Shown piece by piece: positions 33,149 through 45,095 of a stretch of 64,000 bases of DNA. The stretch spans positions 1 through 64,000 of the forward strand of contig BSBK01008850.1 of NCBI GenBank assembly GCA_027943335.1, in the 5' to 3' direction. The number at the start of each line of letters is the position of its first letter. Position 1 is the stretch's first letter. Source of the stretch: Chamaecyparis obtusa. Lineage: Eukaryota; Streptophyta; Pinopsida; Cupressales; Cupressaceae. A program made the position numbers and the translations under genes. Under the pieces are notes generated by a model. The model was given only the letters and a program-made list of their open reading frames with translations. It was not told the origin of the DNA and did no database searches.

Positions 33149-34079
33149 TGTATGCACCCTAAAATGGTCGCCTAGACTTTGGGCCCCCATTCAACAATTT
33201 ATCAAATCCCTGAATCAATATTTTCAAAAATAAATTTTTTTCAATTATATCAATTTCCTTGATCAAATCCTAGTTTTATCATTTATTCAATTTTATTCTA
33301 TGGGCTAACCATTTTATCCTAAGTCTTTATTTATCTAAAAGGAATTCCCTCCCCTTTTATTAAATAAAAAGCCCCCACTTTTCCTCTTATCCTAAGTTGC
33401 ACAAATAAAGCATTATTCTTATTTTATAAAAAGAAAAAAAGACCTTTTTGTCTCATACGGACACAAAAGTGAACTCTTATTTTCTCGTTGGAGGAGATTT
33501 GTGCACATGGATTGCTCCTCTTTCAAGCTCCACCCTTGATTAAATCTTTTGCCTCCTGATCTCCATGGTCCATTCCTTTTCAATTCCTTTAAAAGGAGAG
33601 CTCTTTTCTCATTCTAGGATCCCAACTTTGAATACTAATCTTATGCTGCACGATTTCTTGGAGACTTTGGAGCTTTAGAGATCTTCATGCATTTAGCTTT
33701 CATTCTTGCATCATAGCTTCATGTTTATGATTTCTAGCTTAGTTTCCTTTATGCTTTAGATTAGCTCACATAGCTTAATTAGCAAGGCTTGTAATACTTT
33801 CCTTTCATAGCTTAGCTTGTATCTTCATTCTTAGTATAGTTGCATTGCATTTCCATTCTTGATTCTTGAATATATTGGCATTCTTTCCCTTGTCTCTTTG
33901 AATCTCCCATTGTGTGGTTTACTAGCAAGGTCGCATGCTTCAATAGCTCTAGCTGAAAGCACCATCAACATCCTTATGACTCCATACCTAGGGAGCTCTA
34001 GGTCACTTTCTCAAGCTTTCCCATTCATGGATTCCCTTGGAAATAATGACTTAGAGAAGTGCACGATTTAGTGTGTACA
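33149..34079 (+). repeat. Tat-2 5' LTR
   Basis: It starts TGTATGCACCC and ends GTGTGTACA. It is similar to the Tat-1 LTRs in many blocks (for example AAAAAGCCCCCACTTTTCC) but clearly diverged from them. The TATA region is TTTAAAAGG. Confidence 0.9.
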
Positions 34080-35329
34080 TTTTAAATACTAGAGCCGAAC
34101 CACTTGATCATGCTCTTTTTGGACGCAGGTCTAAAAAAATGGTTGGCCTATGTTTTGAAAGTCATGACAAGAAAACTGCTCCTATCCTTGTTGCGATGGA
34201 TAGTGATGATGAATAAAACTACATACCCAATTTGAAAAATCAGCAAGACATGTGTGAAGATTGGGTCCCTGCCACTAATCTCCTTTGGGGAGATTCAGAT
34301 ATTCCAGTTTCTCATCCAACGGTTTCAAGCCTAGAACATGAAGAATCTGCTATTGAAGATCATGTTGAAGATCCTATTCAGTACATGAATGGCATTTAGG
34401 AAGGTGTTACCCTTGGTGACATTGGAGCTTCCACATCTAGACGTCATAAATATGCTTGGTGTAAACATCCCAATCAGGATTTAGATACGAACTCACATGA
34501 GTATGAACAAGAATCTCTCTAATTCTTCTATAGTTGACATGGACATTGATGTTGTCCATACATATGGTTCCCAACCTAAGGTAGCTAACGAGTCTAGTGT
34601 AAGATTAGTGGATTTGAATCCGCAAGTCACTTTAGTGGACGATGCTTTGCTTGGTAGGATAAATCCTAATTTGGGTACATTAGAAGGATACTTGACAAAC
34701 CCTAACTCTGCAATCACTAGAGATGATACCATTCATATCCACAACATTGAACCCATCATTGACCTACCCCTTGCCAATCCCCACCTAATTGATTGGCCTC
34801 AATGCTACCAAGAGCCTTAACTCTTAACTTTCTAGAATGACTATGAGATAGCATGTTACCTAAATGCCCTTGAGATCATAGTCTCTTCCACCAGTGAACC
34901 AACTACAAGCATCACAGAACTAGATATCAAGTACCTTAGTCACAAAATGAAAAGAAAAGAAAAAAAGAAAAAGATTTCTGATGGTGAAAACCATTGTGTG
35001 GCAGTGTCAGAACCTAAAAAAGTAAAAATAAAGGACATATTCGAGGGTGAAAACCTCTCTGAGGCACCTAAGGATGAGGTACTTGATAATCTCCAAAGTT
35101 ACTTTCAAGCCAGATCTTTGGTGCTTATTGAGCCTACATAGCTAATTAATTTGATTATAGAAGAGGCTCTCCAAATAGTGCATTTGGCTCAGTCTCTGTC
35201 AACACAGGAAAAAGAGGCATATACCAAGTTCCTATAGAGCAAGAAGATTAATTTTGCTTGGACTTACTTAGACATGCCAGGGTTGGACACCAATCTTATT
35301 ATGCATCACTTGTCCATAGCTCCAACTAT
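34080..35329 (+). pseudogene. Tat-2 gag-pol linker region
   Basis: A broken frame upstream of RT. Readable pieces include ALFGRRSKKMVGLCFESHDK near 34110-34180, NLSNSSIVDMDIDVVHTYG (from 34497) and a Lys-rich part MKRKEKKKKISDGENHC (from 34947), followed by LVLIEPT. I do not recognise a catalytic protease motif. Such low-conservation linkers occur between gag and RT in Tat elements. Confidence 0.5.
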
Positions 35330-36155
35330 AAAACCAGTAAAATAGAAATTAAGGACAATGCATCCTCACATAGCTCTTCTTGTCAAAGTTGAATTAGAAA
35401 AACTCCTCAGTGTAGGATTTATAAGAGCCATTGATTATGCCGAATGGATATCCAATATTGTACCAGTTTCAAAACATGACAAGACCATTTGTGTCTGCAC
35501 AGATTTTAGAGATCTTAATAAAGCATGCCCAAAGGATGATTTTCCACTTGCAAACATAGATATTATAGTGGACATGACCGCAGGTTATGAGATTTATTCA
35601 TTAATGGATGGTTTTTATGGGTATAATCAAATCAAGATAGCTCTTGAAGACCAAGAAAAGACTGCATTCACTTGTGCATGAGGAACCTATTGTTGGAACG
35701 CCATGCCATTTGGATTAAAAAATGCAGGAGCTACTTACCAAAGAGCTATGACAACTATCTTTCATGACATGATGCATAAGAATATGGAAGATTACGTGGA
35801 TGACACCTTGGCAAAATCTAAAAAAAGGGATACACACTTAGGAGATTTAGAAGTCATTCTAGATCATATGGAACAATTTTAATTAAGATTAAATCCCAAA
35901 AAGTGTGCATTTGGAGTCACCTTTGGAAAACTTCTAGGGTTTATCATTTCAACCAAAGGAATAGAGGTGGACCTAGAGAAAGTTCAAGCAATCTTGGATA
36001 TGCCACCTCCCAAAAACATTAGCCAAATGAGGAGTCTTCAAGGACGTCTTCAATCTATATGGAGGTTCATTTCACAACTAGCAGATGGAGCTCAACCCTT
36101 CAATAGGACTTTGCACAAAGGGGTTAAATGTGTCTGGAATTAGGATTGTCAGAAA
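35330..36155 (+). pseudogene. Tat-2 reverse transcriptase
   Basis: A gypsy-type RT: VELEKLLSVGFIRAIDYAEW, SNIVPVSKHDKTICVCTDFR, DLNKACPKDDFPLANIDI, GFYGYNQIKIA, AMPFGLKNAGATYQRAM, and the catalytic YVDD at 35793-35804. A TGA at about 35680 and a TAA near 35880 break the frame. It would copy the element RNA. Confidence 0.87.
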
Positions 36156-36664
36156 AGCATGGACCAAATCAAGCAATACTTGGTTAATCCTCCAATCTTA
36201 ATGCCTCCTATCCTAGGAAAACCACTCATATTGCATGTTTCAGCAATAGAATCTTCCCTGGGGGAATTATTGGCTCAACTTGATGACACTAGAAAAGAAA
36301 GAGCTATATATTACATCAGTCATACTCTTATGTCATATGAGGTTAATTACACTAGTATTGAGAAATCTTGTCTTGCGGTGATGTTTGCTTCCCAAAAGTT
36401 GCAACATTACATGCTTGCACATACAATACACCTCATTGCAAAGATTGATCCTCTCAAATATTTTCTTGGTAAGGCTGCTCTCATAGGTAGAATTGCTAAG
36501 TGGATGATGATCTTATCAGAATTTGACATAGAGTACGTTGAGCGTAAAGCTATAAAAGGACAAGCCATTGTAGATCAATTGGCTGATTTTCCAATTCATG
36601 ATAGCATGCCTATTCAAGTTGAATTTCCAGATGAGCACATAATGTACATGATTGCAAGAACATG
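36156..36664 (+). pseudogene. Tat-2 first RNase H
   Basis: A gypsy RNase H with KPLILHVSAIESSLGELLAQ (the usual Asp of the YxDAS-type motif is replaced), RAIYYISHTL, NYTSIEKSCLAV and LKYFLGKAAL. It ends at TGA just after YMIART. Degenerate RNase H next to a second one is typical for the Tat group. Confidence 0.8.
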
Positions 36665-37052
36665 AAGGATGTTCTTTGATGGCTCTTTCATGCAAAATGG
36701 TTCAGGAACAGGAGTGTTATTTGTTTCTCCTCATGGGCACACAATCCCTAAGTCCTAAAAACTATTATTCCCATGTACAAATAACATTGTTGAATATGAG
36801 GCCTTGACAAATGGACTAAAAATGGCAATATAATGGAGAATCACAAAGCTGCATATCTATGGGTATTCACAATTGATAATCAACCAAGTTAATGAAGAAT
36901 ACCAAACAAAGGATGAAAAATTGGTACCCTACAAGAAAATGGTTGATTCATTGAGATGATATTTCACCTTTGTTACATTTCAACAAATCCCTAGAGGAGA
37001 GAATAAAGCAGCTGATGCTATGGCTACATTGGCTTCACTTCTTTAGCTAGAA
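36665..37052 (+). pseudogene. Tat-2 second (archaeal-type) RNase H
   Basis: RMFFDGSFMQNGSGTGVLF, then NNIVEYEALTNGLKMAI, QLIINQVNEEYQTK and RGENKAADAMATLAS give the order of an archaeal-type RNase H, with the D (FDGS), E (EYEAL) and the late D (AADAMA) present. Tat-lineage elements acquired this second domain. Stops (TAA, TGA) interrupt it. Confidence 0.8.
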
Positions 37053-38420
37053 CAACATGAGTCTAGATTTGAATTCCTGGTGGAAGAAATACTCTACCCT
37101 ATCTATGACTCCCAAGAAAGCCAAGTTGTTTGTACCCTTGTTGGCCATGAGTCATCCTGCTATGGTGCCATTTACTCATATCTTCGTGATGGCATTATTA
37201 TTGAAACCTTCAACCATTCTGAACGAAGAAACTTAACCCAAAATGCCTCTCGCCACACCCTTATCTCTGGTGATCTGTATAGGAGGGTTTAGATGGGACA
37301 CTTCTTACATGCTTAGAAAAATATGAGTCCAACCAAGTGTTAGTTGACATTCATGAGGGCATTTGTGGAGGACATTCCAATGGTCTTGCCATGGCCTGAA
37401 GGTTGCTTAGGGTTGGGTACTATTGGCCTACCATGCAGATAGATGTAGTATCTTTTGCTAAATCATGTGAAAAGTGTCAGTCGAAACACGGTAACCTGAT
37501 ACATGCTCTAGGCAGGGAGCTTATTCCTTCTATTTCTCATTGGCCATTTCAGCATTGGGTCTTTGACCTTGTTGGGCAGATTCATCCCAACTCATCAGGT
37601 GGACACAAATTCATCATCATTGCTACTGATTACTTTACCAAATGGGTAGAAGTTGTTCCACTTTCTGTTGGCTCGGGAAAGACAGTTTCTCTATTTATTT
37701 TAAACCATATCATCTGTCGATATGGAGTGCCTTCTGAAATAATCACTGACAATGAATGTTAGTTAAAAAACAAGGACCTTAAACATCTCTACAAGAAATT
37801 CAAGATAAAACAACATTGGTCCTCCATTTACTTCCCCCAAGGAAATGGACAAGTAGAGGCTTCAAATAAAACCATTCTCAAAATTCTCCAGAGAACAGTT
37901 CACAAGAATGGTAGAGATTGGCATTTATAGATAAATCTGGCCTTGTGGGCCTATATAATGTGTATTCGTACTCCAAAAGGGGCTACTCTTTTTTCCCTTA
38001 CTTATGGTGCTGAAGTAGTGTTACCTTTAGAGGTGGAGATTCCTTCACTTAGAGTTTTCCTCAAAGGTCTAGTGACAGATGAAGACTACTGCACCATGAG
38101 ACTTCAAGAATTAGAACTTGTAGATGAGAAGCACAAAGCATCATTTGATCACATGAGGGTCTACCAAAAGTGTATGTCCAAAGCATTCAACAAGAAGGTT
38201 CACCCTAGATAATTTCAAGTGGGAGATCTTGTCTTATGAGAAAACCCTAAGAACTGACAACATAGAGAGAGAAAAAGGGAAAATTTGAACCTAATTGGCT
38301 TGGACCATATATCATTACTACTGCTTTTGAGATGGGTGCTTACTTGTTATCTGCTGAAGAGGGAGAACAACTCCCTGATCCTATCAATGTCTTGCACCTA
38401 AAGAAGTTCTATCCATGATG
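37053..38420 (+). pseudogene. Tat-2 integrase
   Basis: The zinc-binding part (HEGICGGHS ... SFAKSCEKCQSKHG) is followed by the core: DLVGQIHPNSSGGHKF, ATDYFTKWVEVVP, VPSEIITDNEC and the Glu in PQGNGQVEASNK. The D,D,E residues can be seen. A TAG follows ITDNEC, and more stops occur near 37928 and 38212. The C-terminal part runs to about 38418. Confidence 0.87.
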
Positions 38421-40019
38421 CCTATTCTATCTGGAGGCATCCTTTGTACATATCTATTGATACTGAAAAAATTCCAAAAAAAAAATTTAGATATGATGCT
38501 GAAAAAATCCTAAAAAGCATATAAAGTCTTGAAAAAATACAAAAAAATAAAAAAATGCAAAAAATTAAAAAAAAATAGAAAAAGTGCCTTGGTGAAAACC
38601 TGGAAATAGGTGCCTTGGTAGAAAAAATACAAAAAAATAAAAAAAAATCAAAAAATCTCCAAGTGGTGAAAACCTAAAAATAGGCACTACTTGAGGCCTT
38701 TGCACCCTTGTTTCTCAGCATGCGTCCTCGACACTTAGCCTTTCTCCATCATGCCTTGACCTTGTTACCTTGGTTTGGAATTGGTCTTTGTCTTTGTCTA
38801 GGGGGCATAACTATGTTAGCTTTGGTCTCTAGAATGCGTTGGTCTTTAGGACATCTTGCAAATGGTGTTTTTCAACACCACCCCAACTGTGTTTTTCAAC
38901 ACTACCCTAGCATCAAGTGTTTCTCAACACTTATTAGATATCCTGCACGTAGTCTAGCATGATATGATATTTCTCACTAGCAGAGGTGATACTCAAAGTT
39001 TGACTCTATGACCTACACACACGCACTTAAACACTTGACTCACTGAGACTTGTTTGACTTTATTTCTTTGTGTGCTCTCTATGATGATTTCTTTGATGAG
39101 TGTTCTCTCCCTAATAGTTTTTGATGATGCTGAGCTAGAAGATTGGGGGCATGAGGACATGTTTTATTTCTTTTTCTACTTGTGGGTATACTTTGTTGGT
39201 CCTAATTATCATTAGCATCTATGCTTGTTCCACTTGAGATTGGGGTCTATAGGGTATTATCCTTGACTATTTTCACAAGTGCATACTTATAGCCATCTTG
39301 ACTTTCCTTGTGTCTTGTTGCAAGTATAATCTTCCCATATTAAACTTAGGAAATCTCACTGCACTAGTCATCTTGACCTATATGTCTTTGATGCCTAGGT
39401 GAGATTCCCACATATCTATCTACTATAGATCATATTCAGATTCACATAGTTATACTAGTGTGTATTGTATGATCTTACGATGCTACCAATAACACTCGAT
39501 GATGAATATTAGAGTCTAAAAGCTTTGTAACCTTGCAAGTAAACCAACTTTCATAGTAGCTTGCATTCGTAGGTTCATGTTAGTTTAGTTTTGCATCTTG
39601 CATATGGAGAGGGCTCTCCTTTCATCTTTCGTGGACTTGTTGGTCAACTACGCTCACCTTTCACTTTTCTCGATCATGTTTTTTGCTCCTTTTCTTTGAC
39701 ATCACATCCTTTTCCTGTCATCACAAGGGGTTAATCTAATCATCATATCTATATCAAAGAGATCATTTTCAGAAACATGAGTCTATATCATAAACATGAG
39801 AACTAAACATACATCTATGAGAGAGATTATACATGAGCATATACATCATACATTTTGAGCAATATCACAAGACAATAAAATTGAAACATCCATCACAAGT
39901 GGGACAAATACACAAGATATATCATAAATCCAGTAAATCTCATATATATATGAATTTCATGATACAAAATACAATGTGCGATCCAAAATTTGGATAATGT
40001 CCTAGGATATGTCTCTATA
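38421..40019 (+). other. Tat-2 3' non-coding region, first part
   Basis: Homologous to Tat-1 from about 10970 on. Stem-loop modules lie at 38584-38613 (GTGCCT pairing AGGTGC with two G-T pairs) and about 38661-38691. From about 39720 the sequence has no counterpart in Tat-1. Confidence 0.6.
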
Positions 40020-41428
40020 CATCTATCACCCTAGACCTAAGTCTAACTCTCCCCATCACGTGGTGGTGGTGGAAGTGGTGGTGCTGCTATGTCTGGTACC
40101 ATGTCAGATCTCCCAGCCCTCTCAAAGTAGAGTGGCACTCACTGTCCCTTAGGTACATCTTGTATGTAGAGACCATGATAATAAGCAACTCGTGCTGCCT
40201 CCCTCTAAATCTTTGCTGTGTCAGCCTGTGCTGCCCTCTCCCACTGATCTATCTCAGCTCATAGATCCATCAGCTACTGATCCCTCATGGAAATGGTAAT
40301 CCTCATCTACTGCATCTCAGTCTCCAAAGCCTGGATCCTAGCCCTGAGATCCTCTTCTCCTCCCCCTGTAGGCTGATCCTGCCCAACATCCACCCATTGG
40401 CAAACTAATCTTGTTGCATCATCTCCCTCATCATCAGAAGCCTATCTCCATGACCCTTTCCAACCACTAGATCAAGACCCCTATCCTATCTCCCTAACCC
40501 TCCCTACATCTCCCCCATATTTGTTGCTCCCGTCCCCACCCTATGCTGCCGACTGTGCATTAGGTATAATAAATTGTGGGAATGGATGCCTCCACTACTC
40601 TGCCTTGAAGGCTACATCTGCACCTGCATCCACCATGTTTGGGAGATAGTCCCATGGCTCCCTACATATACCTATGGTATCCTGTACTACCTAATGGTAG
40701 TCCAGCATCAACAACCATCCCTATCCCTCCTCATCCCTGACCCAGGCATATGCAGTGGTCTATGTGGGTACCCTTTGTTGCTACCCAAACTGTCTCTAGA
40801 CTTGAGTGATCACAAAATGCTCAACTATCTATGAGTGCCACCCTAGTAGTGCCTGACTACATAGCATGTATCCCAGCTCTCGCTCTCGATCACTCCACAG
40901 CTCACAGGCCCTATATGGTCTCCACTAAAATGATGTGAGCTCATCTAGTAGTCTATGGTAATATGTCACATCTCTGCTATGTGGCTATGGAATGAATCCT
41001 ATGTACCTATAGATATAGGGGCATCTCCGCTCCCTAGGCTGCACATGTGGGCGCACAACGATGATGTGCTCCCATACCCATATTTGTGCTAAGATTGCAC
41101 CATGTGCCCATGTCCTGCTTTCCCTATAGACAATCTCATGGAGCTCATGGTACATGTCTGCTAGGATGGTTGGGGCCCATGCCATCTATTGTGGGTGTGC
41201 TATCAAGTCTACAACCAACCTACCCCAACCTAGTGGGAACCCTCTCTGGCTCCTGTTTGTGATCAGTGCCTATGCAACTATAGAACATACTATGCATTGA
41301 ATCAAGAAATATCTACCAAACTCCTCCATCAGTGGGTCACAACTAAGGTGTCTATCAATAAAGGTAACATCCCAGAACATGTCTTGGATGACCTGCCATC
41401 CCTCGGTCGGATCCTGATTGTAGTATAC

Positions 41429-41597
41429 CTGTGCCAACAAACAATCATGTCAGTTTCTATCATATGGAAACTTTACATCTATGAACATCTATAAACATGA
41501 TTATACTCATTGGATCACCATGTCTGGATACTCGGAGGATCCAATGCAATAAATGCTCATTAATGACTCAAAAGGGTGATTTTTTTTGAAAACTTAC
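41429..41597 (-). other. Intron of the antisense gene
   Basis: 169 bp, GTAAGT to CAG, AT-rich, with a T-rich run before the acceptor. Both ends fall between codons (phase 0), so the frame is kept. Confidence 0.7.
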
Positions 41598-41757
41598 CGG
41601 GGCACCATACTGAGGAGGCTGGTTGTGCAATCGGGCACACTCGAATCGATGTATGTGTACTAGAATCACTGCTTGATGGGCTATTTTCTCTCTCTGAGCT
41701 CTAAAAGTTCTCAAATCACAATAAGACAAATGAATTTGAAAAAGACCTTTTTGCCCC

Positions 41758-41764
41758 TTATATA
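41758..41764 (-). promoter_or_regulatory. TATA-like box of the antisense gene
   Basis: The minus strand reads TATATAA in GCTATATAAGGGGC, just before exon 1's frame. It overlaps the first ATG, which argues that transcription starts inside what is listed as exon 1. Confidence 0.45.
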
Positions 41765-41849
41765 GCATTTTGACTTTTTGACCTAATTTTCAAAATATCT
41801 TAGAATTGCATGAAAATTTGCACCCTTGGCTAATTTCGACATCTTGGAT

Positions 41850-42515
41850 ACATTTTCAAGATCGAAATTGAAATCTGAGTTCCTATTGATAGTCAAAATT
41901 GCATTTCAAACCTTTCCCATTCTTCTACATAGTTGGCTGACCATTTGAGGCCTGATCCTTTGATCTTTGTTGGGGCATCTTCATTTCTTCATCCCCATCT
42001 CTTTCAACCGTCTAGTCTTTCATTCACTTTCATTCAATTCATCTCTCTGAGGTTTGACTTCATTTTTATCCTATATCTTTCCTAGTCAAACCTAGTCAAA
42101 CTAGGGCATGTCTTCACTGCTTGATGGTTACCCTATCATCTTTCACCTTCGATTATGATTTCTAGTGATTTGATCATATTTATTAATTTACTATTTCTCC
42201 TCTACCTGATTTCAATTTTGATTCTGAGGTGGCAGTACCTATCAGCTTCAATCCTTGATTCAGCTTTATCAATCAAACCTTGCTTGAGATTCTTATCTCT
42301 TATTTGAGACTTAACAATTTCCTATTTACTGGTGTGTTGGTCTTGTCTTTTAGCTTATCTTTGTCGGCTTATGCTAATCTTTGTCATGATGTGTTCCCAT
42401 ACGTCAAACACACGTCTGGGTTATTTTGTGATTCCAAATTGATCTTACATTTCAATTCCATTCTTTGACCACATGTGATCCCAAATCGATCTCACATTAG
42501 TGAAAGAGGGGAAAA
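41850..42515 (+). other. Tat-2 3' non-coding region, last part, with polypurine tract
   Basis: It resumes homology with Tat-1 at GAAATCTGAGTTC and runs to the tract GAAAGAGGGGAAAA (42502-42515) abutting the 3' LTR. Confidence 0.65.
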
Positions 42516-43438
42516 TGTATGCACCCTAAAATGGTCGCCTAGACTTTGGGCCCCCATTCAACAATTTATCAAATCCCTGAATCAATATTTTCAAAAATCA
42601 ACATTTTTCAATTATATCAATTTCTTTGATCAAATCCTAGTTTTATCATTTATTCAATTTTATTCTATAGGCTAACCATTTTATCCTAAGTCTTTATTTA
42701 TTTAAAAGGAATTCCCTCCCCTTTTATTAAATAAAAAGCCCCCACTTTTCCTCTTATCGTAAGTTGCACAAATAAAACATTATTCTTATTTTATAAAAAG
42801 AAGAAAATGCCTTTTTGTCTCATACGGACACAAAAGTGAACTCTTATTTTCTCATTGGAGGAGATTTGTGCACATGGATTTCTCCTCTTTTAAGCTCCAC
42901 CCTTGATTAAATATTTTGCCTCTTGATCTTCATGGTCCATTCCTTTTCAATTCCTTTAAAAGGAGAGCTCTTTTCTCATTCCAGGATCCCAACTTTGAAT
43001 ACTAATCTTATGCTATAGGATTTCTTGGAGACGTTGGAGATCTTCATGCATTTAGCTTTCATTCTTGCATCATAGCTTCATGTTTATGATTTCTAGCTTA
43101 GTTTCCTTTATGCTTTAGATTAGCTCACATAGCTTAATTAGCAAGGCTTGTAATACTTTCCTTTCATAGCTTAGCTTGTATCTTCATTCTTAATATAGTT
43201 GCATTGCATTTCCATTCTTGATTCTTGAATATATTGGCATTCTTGCCCTTGTCTCTTTGAATCTCCCATTGTGTGGTTTACTAGCAAGGTTGCATGCTTC
43301 AATAGCTCTAGCTGAGAGCACCATCAACATCCTTGTGACTCCATGCTTAGGGAGCTCTAGGTTGCTTTCTCAAGTTTTCCCATTCATGAATTCCCTTGGA
43401 AGTAATGACATAGAGAAGTTCATGATTTAGTGTGTACA
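42516..43438 (+). repeat. Tat-2 3' LTR
   Basis: 923 bp, TGTATGCACCC to GTGTGTACA, paired with 33149-34079. ATGAT follows. Confidence 0.9.
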
Positions 43439-44700
43439 ATGATAAGGTGTTATGTGATATCATGCCTATGGATTGTTGTCATATTTTGTTGGGTAGACCT
43501 TGGAAATATGATAGACATGCTATATATGATGGGATATTTCATATATATACTATTTGGGCTTATGGGAGAAGAAAAATCTTGTTACCTTTGATTGAAGAAC
43601 CTGTTAGTAGTGTTTGTACATCTATGAAAGTTTTCTTGATGGAAGGAAGAAATTTTTTTAAGGATTTGAAGAAGAATGATGTATGTTTTGTTGTGATCCC
43701 TAACAAACTGAGTAAGAAAATAGATGATAGCATCCCTGAAGAGATTGATAAGATACTCACCGAGTATAGAGAGATCATTTCTAATAATGTACCTAATGGT
43801 TTTCCACCGAAGAGAAGCATTGATCATTGCATGGATCTTATCCATAGAGCTAGTTTACCGAATAAGGAACCACATCAGTTGACACCTACCAAGAATCAAG
43901 AATTGAACCGACAGATTCAAGAATTGTTGCAGAAAGGTTTGATCTAAGAAAGTTTGAGTCCTTGTGTAGTACCAACGGTATTGAAACCTAAGAAGAATGG
44001 ATAATGGTGAATGTATATTGATTCTAGAGAAATAAACAAGATAATAGTGAAATATAGGTTTCCTAGTATACCGAGAATGGATGACATAATGGATAGTTTG
44101 AATGGAGAAAAGTATTTTACAAAAAATGATTTGAAAAGTGGATATCATTAGATCAGAATCAGAGAAGGTGATTAGTTGAAGACTACTTTTAAGATAAGAG
44201 AAGGTTTGTATGAGTGGTTGGTTATGCCTTTTGGTTTAACTAATGCACCAAGTACTTTTATGAGATTGATGAATGAAGTTTTAAAGAAATTATTAGGTAA
44301 GTTTGTGATTGTATACCTAGATGATATTTTGATATTTAGTAAGACCAGAGAATAATATTTGTTGGATGTTAAACAAGTATTGCAGAGATTGAAAGAAGAA
44401 AAGTTGTTGATAAACCTAAAAAAGTGTTCTTTCATGAAAGAAGAGATTGTGTATTTGAGATTTGTGATTTCACCTGCTGTTTGAAAATGGATTCTGAAAA
44501 GGTTGAAGCTATTCTGAATTGGCCTGCACCTAAAAATTTTAGTGAGGTAAGATCATTTCATGGTTTAGAAATTTTTTTACCGAAAGTTCATTAGGAATTT
44601 CAGTTCAACTTGTAATGCTATGACTAAGACTATGAGAGGAGATAAAAGAGAATTCAAGTGGACACATGGAGCTGATAAAAGTTTTGAGACTTTGAAGTAG
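43439..44700 (+). pseudogene. Chromovirus protease end and reverse transcriptase
   Basis: It continues from 33148. The protease tail reads CHILLGRPWKYDRHAIYDG. RT follows with [74 protein letters not shown] and the catalytic YLDD at 44314-44325. In-frame stops are numerous (TAA after GLI, TAG after SGYH, TAA after SKTRE), and the frame shifts near 44480. Confidence 0.87.
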
Positions 44701-45095
44701 AATGTTGCTAAATTACTTGTGTTAGCAATGCCTAATTTCAAAAAGGTATTTCAAGTTGAATGTGATGCAACTGGTAGTGCAATACGAGCTGTGTTGAGTC
44801 AAGAAGGTAAACCTATTTCTTTCTTTAGTGAAAAGTTGAATGATGCGAAAAGGAAATATTTTGTGTATGATCAAGAGTTCTATGCTATTGTTCAAGCCCT
44901 GAAGAAATGGAGGCATTATTTGATACAGAGTGAATTTGTGTTGTATACCAATCATAAGGCTTTACAGTATTTGGGTAGTCAGAATAAGTTGAATTAGAGA
45001 CATATTAAATGGGTTGAGTATTTGAAGAGTTATACATTTGTGATAAAGCATAAGAGTGGAGTCACTAACTGAGTTGCTGATGCATTAAGTAGAAG
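44701..45095 (+). pseudogene. Chromovirus RNase H
   Basis: [55 protein letters not shown] and [14 protein letters not shown], then after a TAG HIKWVEYLKSY and VADALSRR. The catalytic D, E and D-type positions are recognisable (CDATG, DQEFYA, the Asp of YTDH replaced by Asn). Confidence 0.83.

Larger units (their letters stand above)
40020..41768 (-). pseudogene. Antisense spliced plant-mobile-domain-like gene in Tat-2
   Basis: It runs opposite to pol, between integrase and the 3' LTR. Exon 1 (41598-41768) is 57 codons and ends in a consensus donor (CCG|GTAAGT). The intron is 41429-41597; the acceptor reads GTTGGCACAG. Exon 2 starts in frame at 41428. It reads EGWQVIQDMFWDVTFIDRHL, then CDPLMEEFGRYFLIQC, GFPLGWGRLVVDLIAHP, WAPTILADMYHELHEIVYR and RRCPYIYRYIGF, which I recognise as similar to the plant mobile domain (PMD) family. 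The C-terminal part is helical, then Pro-rich. Several TAG/TGA codons kill it. The PMD's role in such elements is unknown. The ATG at 41766-41768 overlaps a TATA-like box, so the true start may be elsewhere. Confidence 0.7.
33149..43438 (+). mobile_element. Tat-2: Ty3/gypsy Tat-lineage element nested in the chromovirus
   Basis: 10.3 kb with LTRs of 931 and 923 bp and an ATGAT duplication (33144-33148 and 43439-43443). It encodes RT, RNase H, a second RNase H and integrase on the plus strand, and an antisense spliced gene between integrase and the 3' LTR. That organisation is known for the Tat/Ogre group. No primer site and no gag follow the 5' LTR: the sequence passes from GTGTGTACATTTT straight into a frame upstream of RT. 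The LTRs and 3' region are related to Tat-1. Confidence 0.9.

Noticed and set aside
33149..43438. Endogenous pararetrovirus (caulimovirus) as an alternative to Tat-2
   Set aside because: LTRs, integrase with D,D,E, and a 5-bp target duplication are present; plant pararetroviruses lack these.
43560..44435. Minus-strand open frames of 77-97 residues
   Set aside because: They lie opposite the chromovirus protease and RT, which have clear family motifs on the plus strand; these are shadows.
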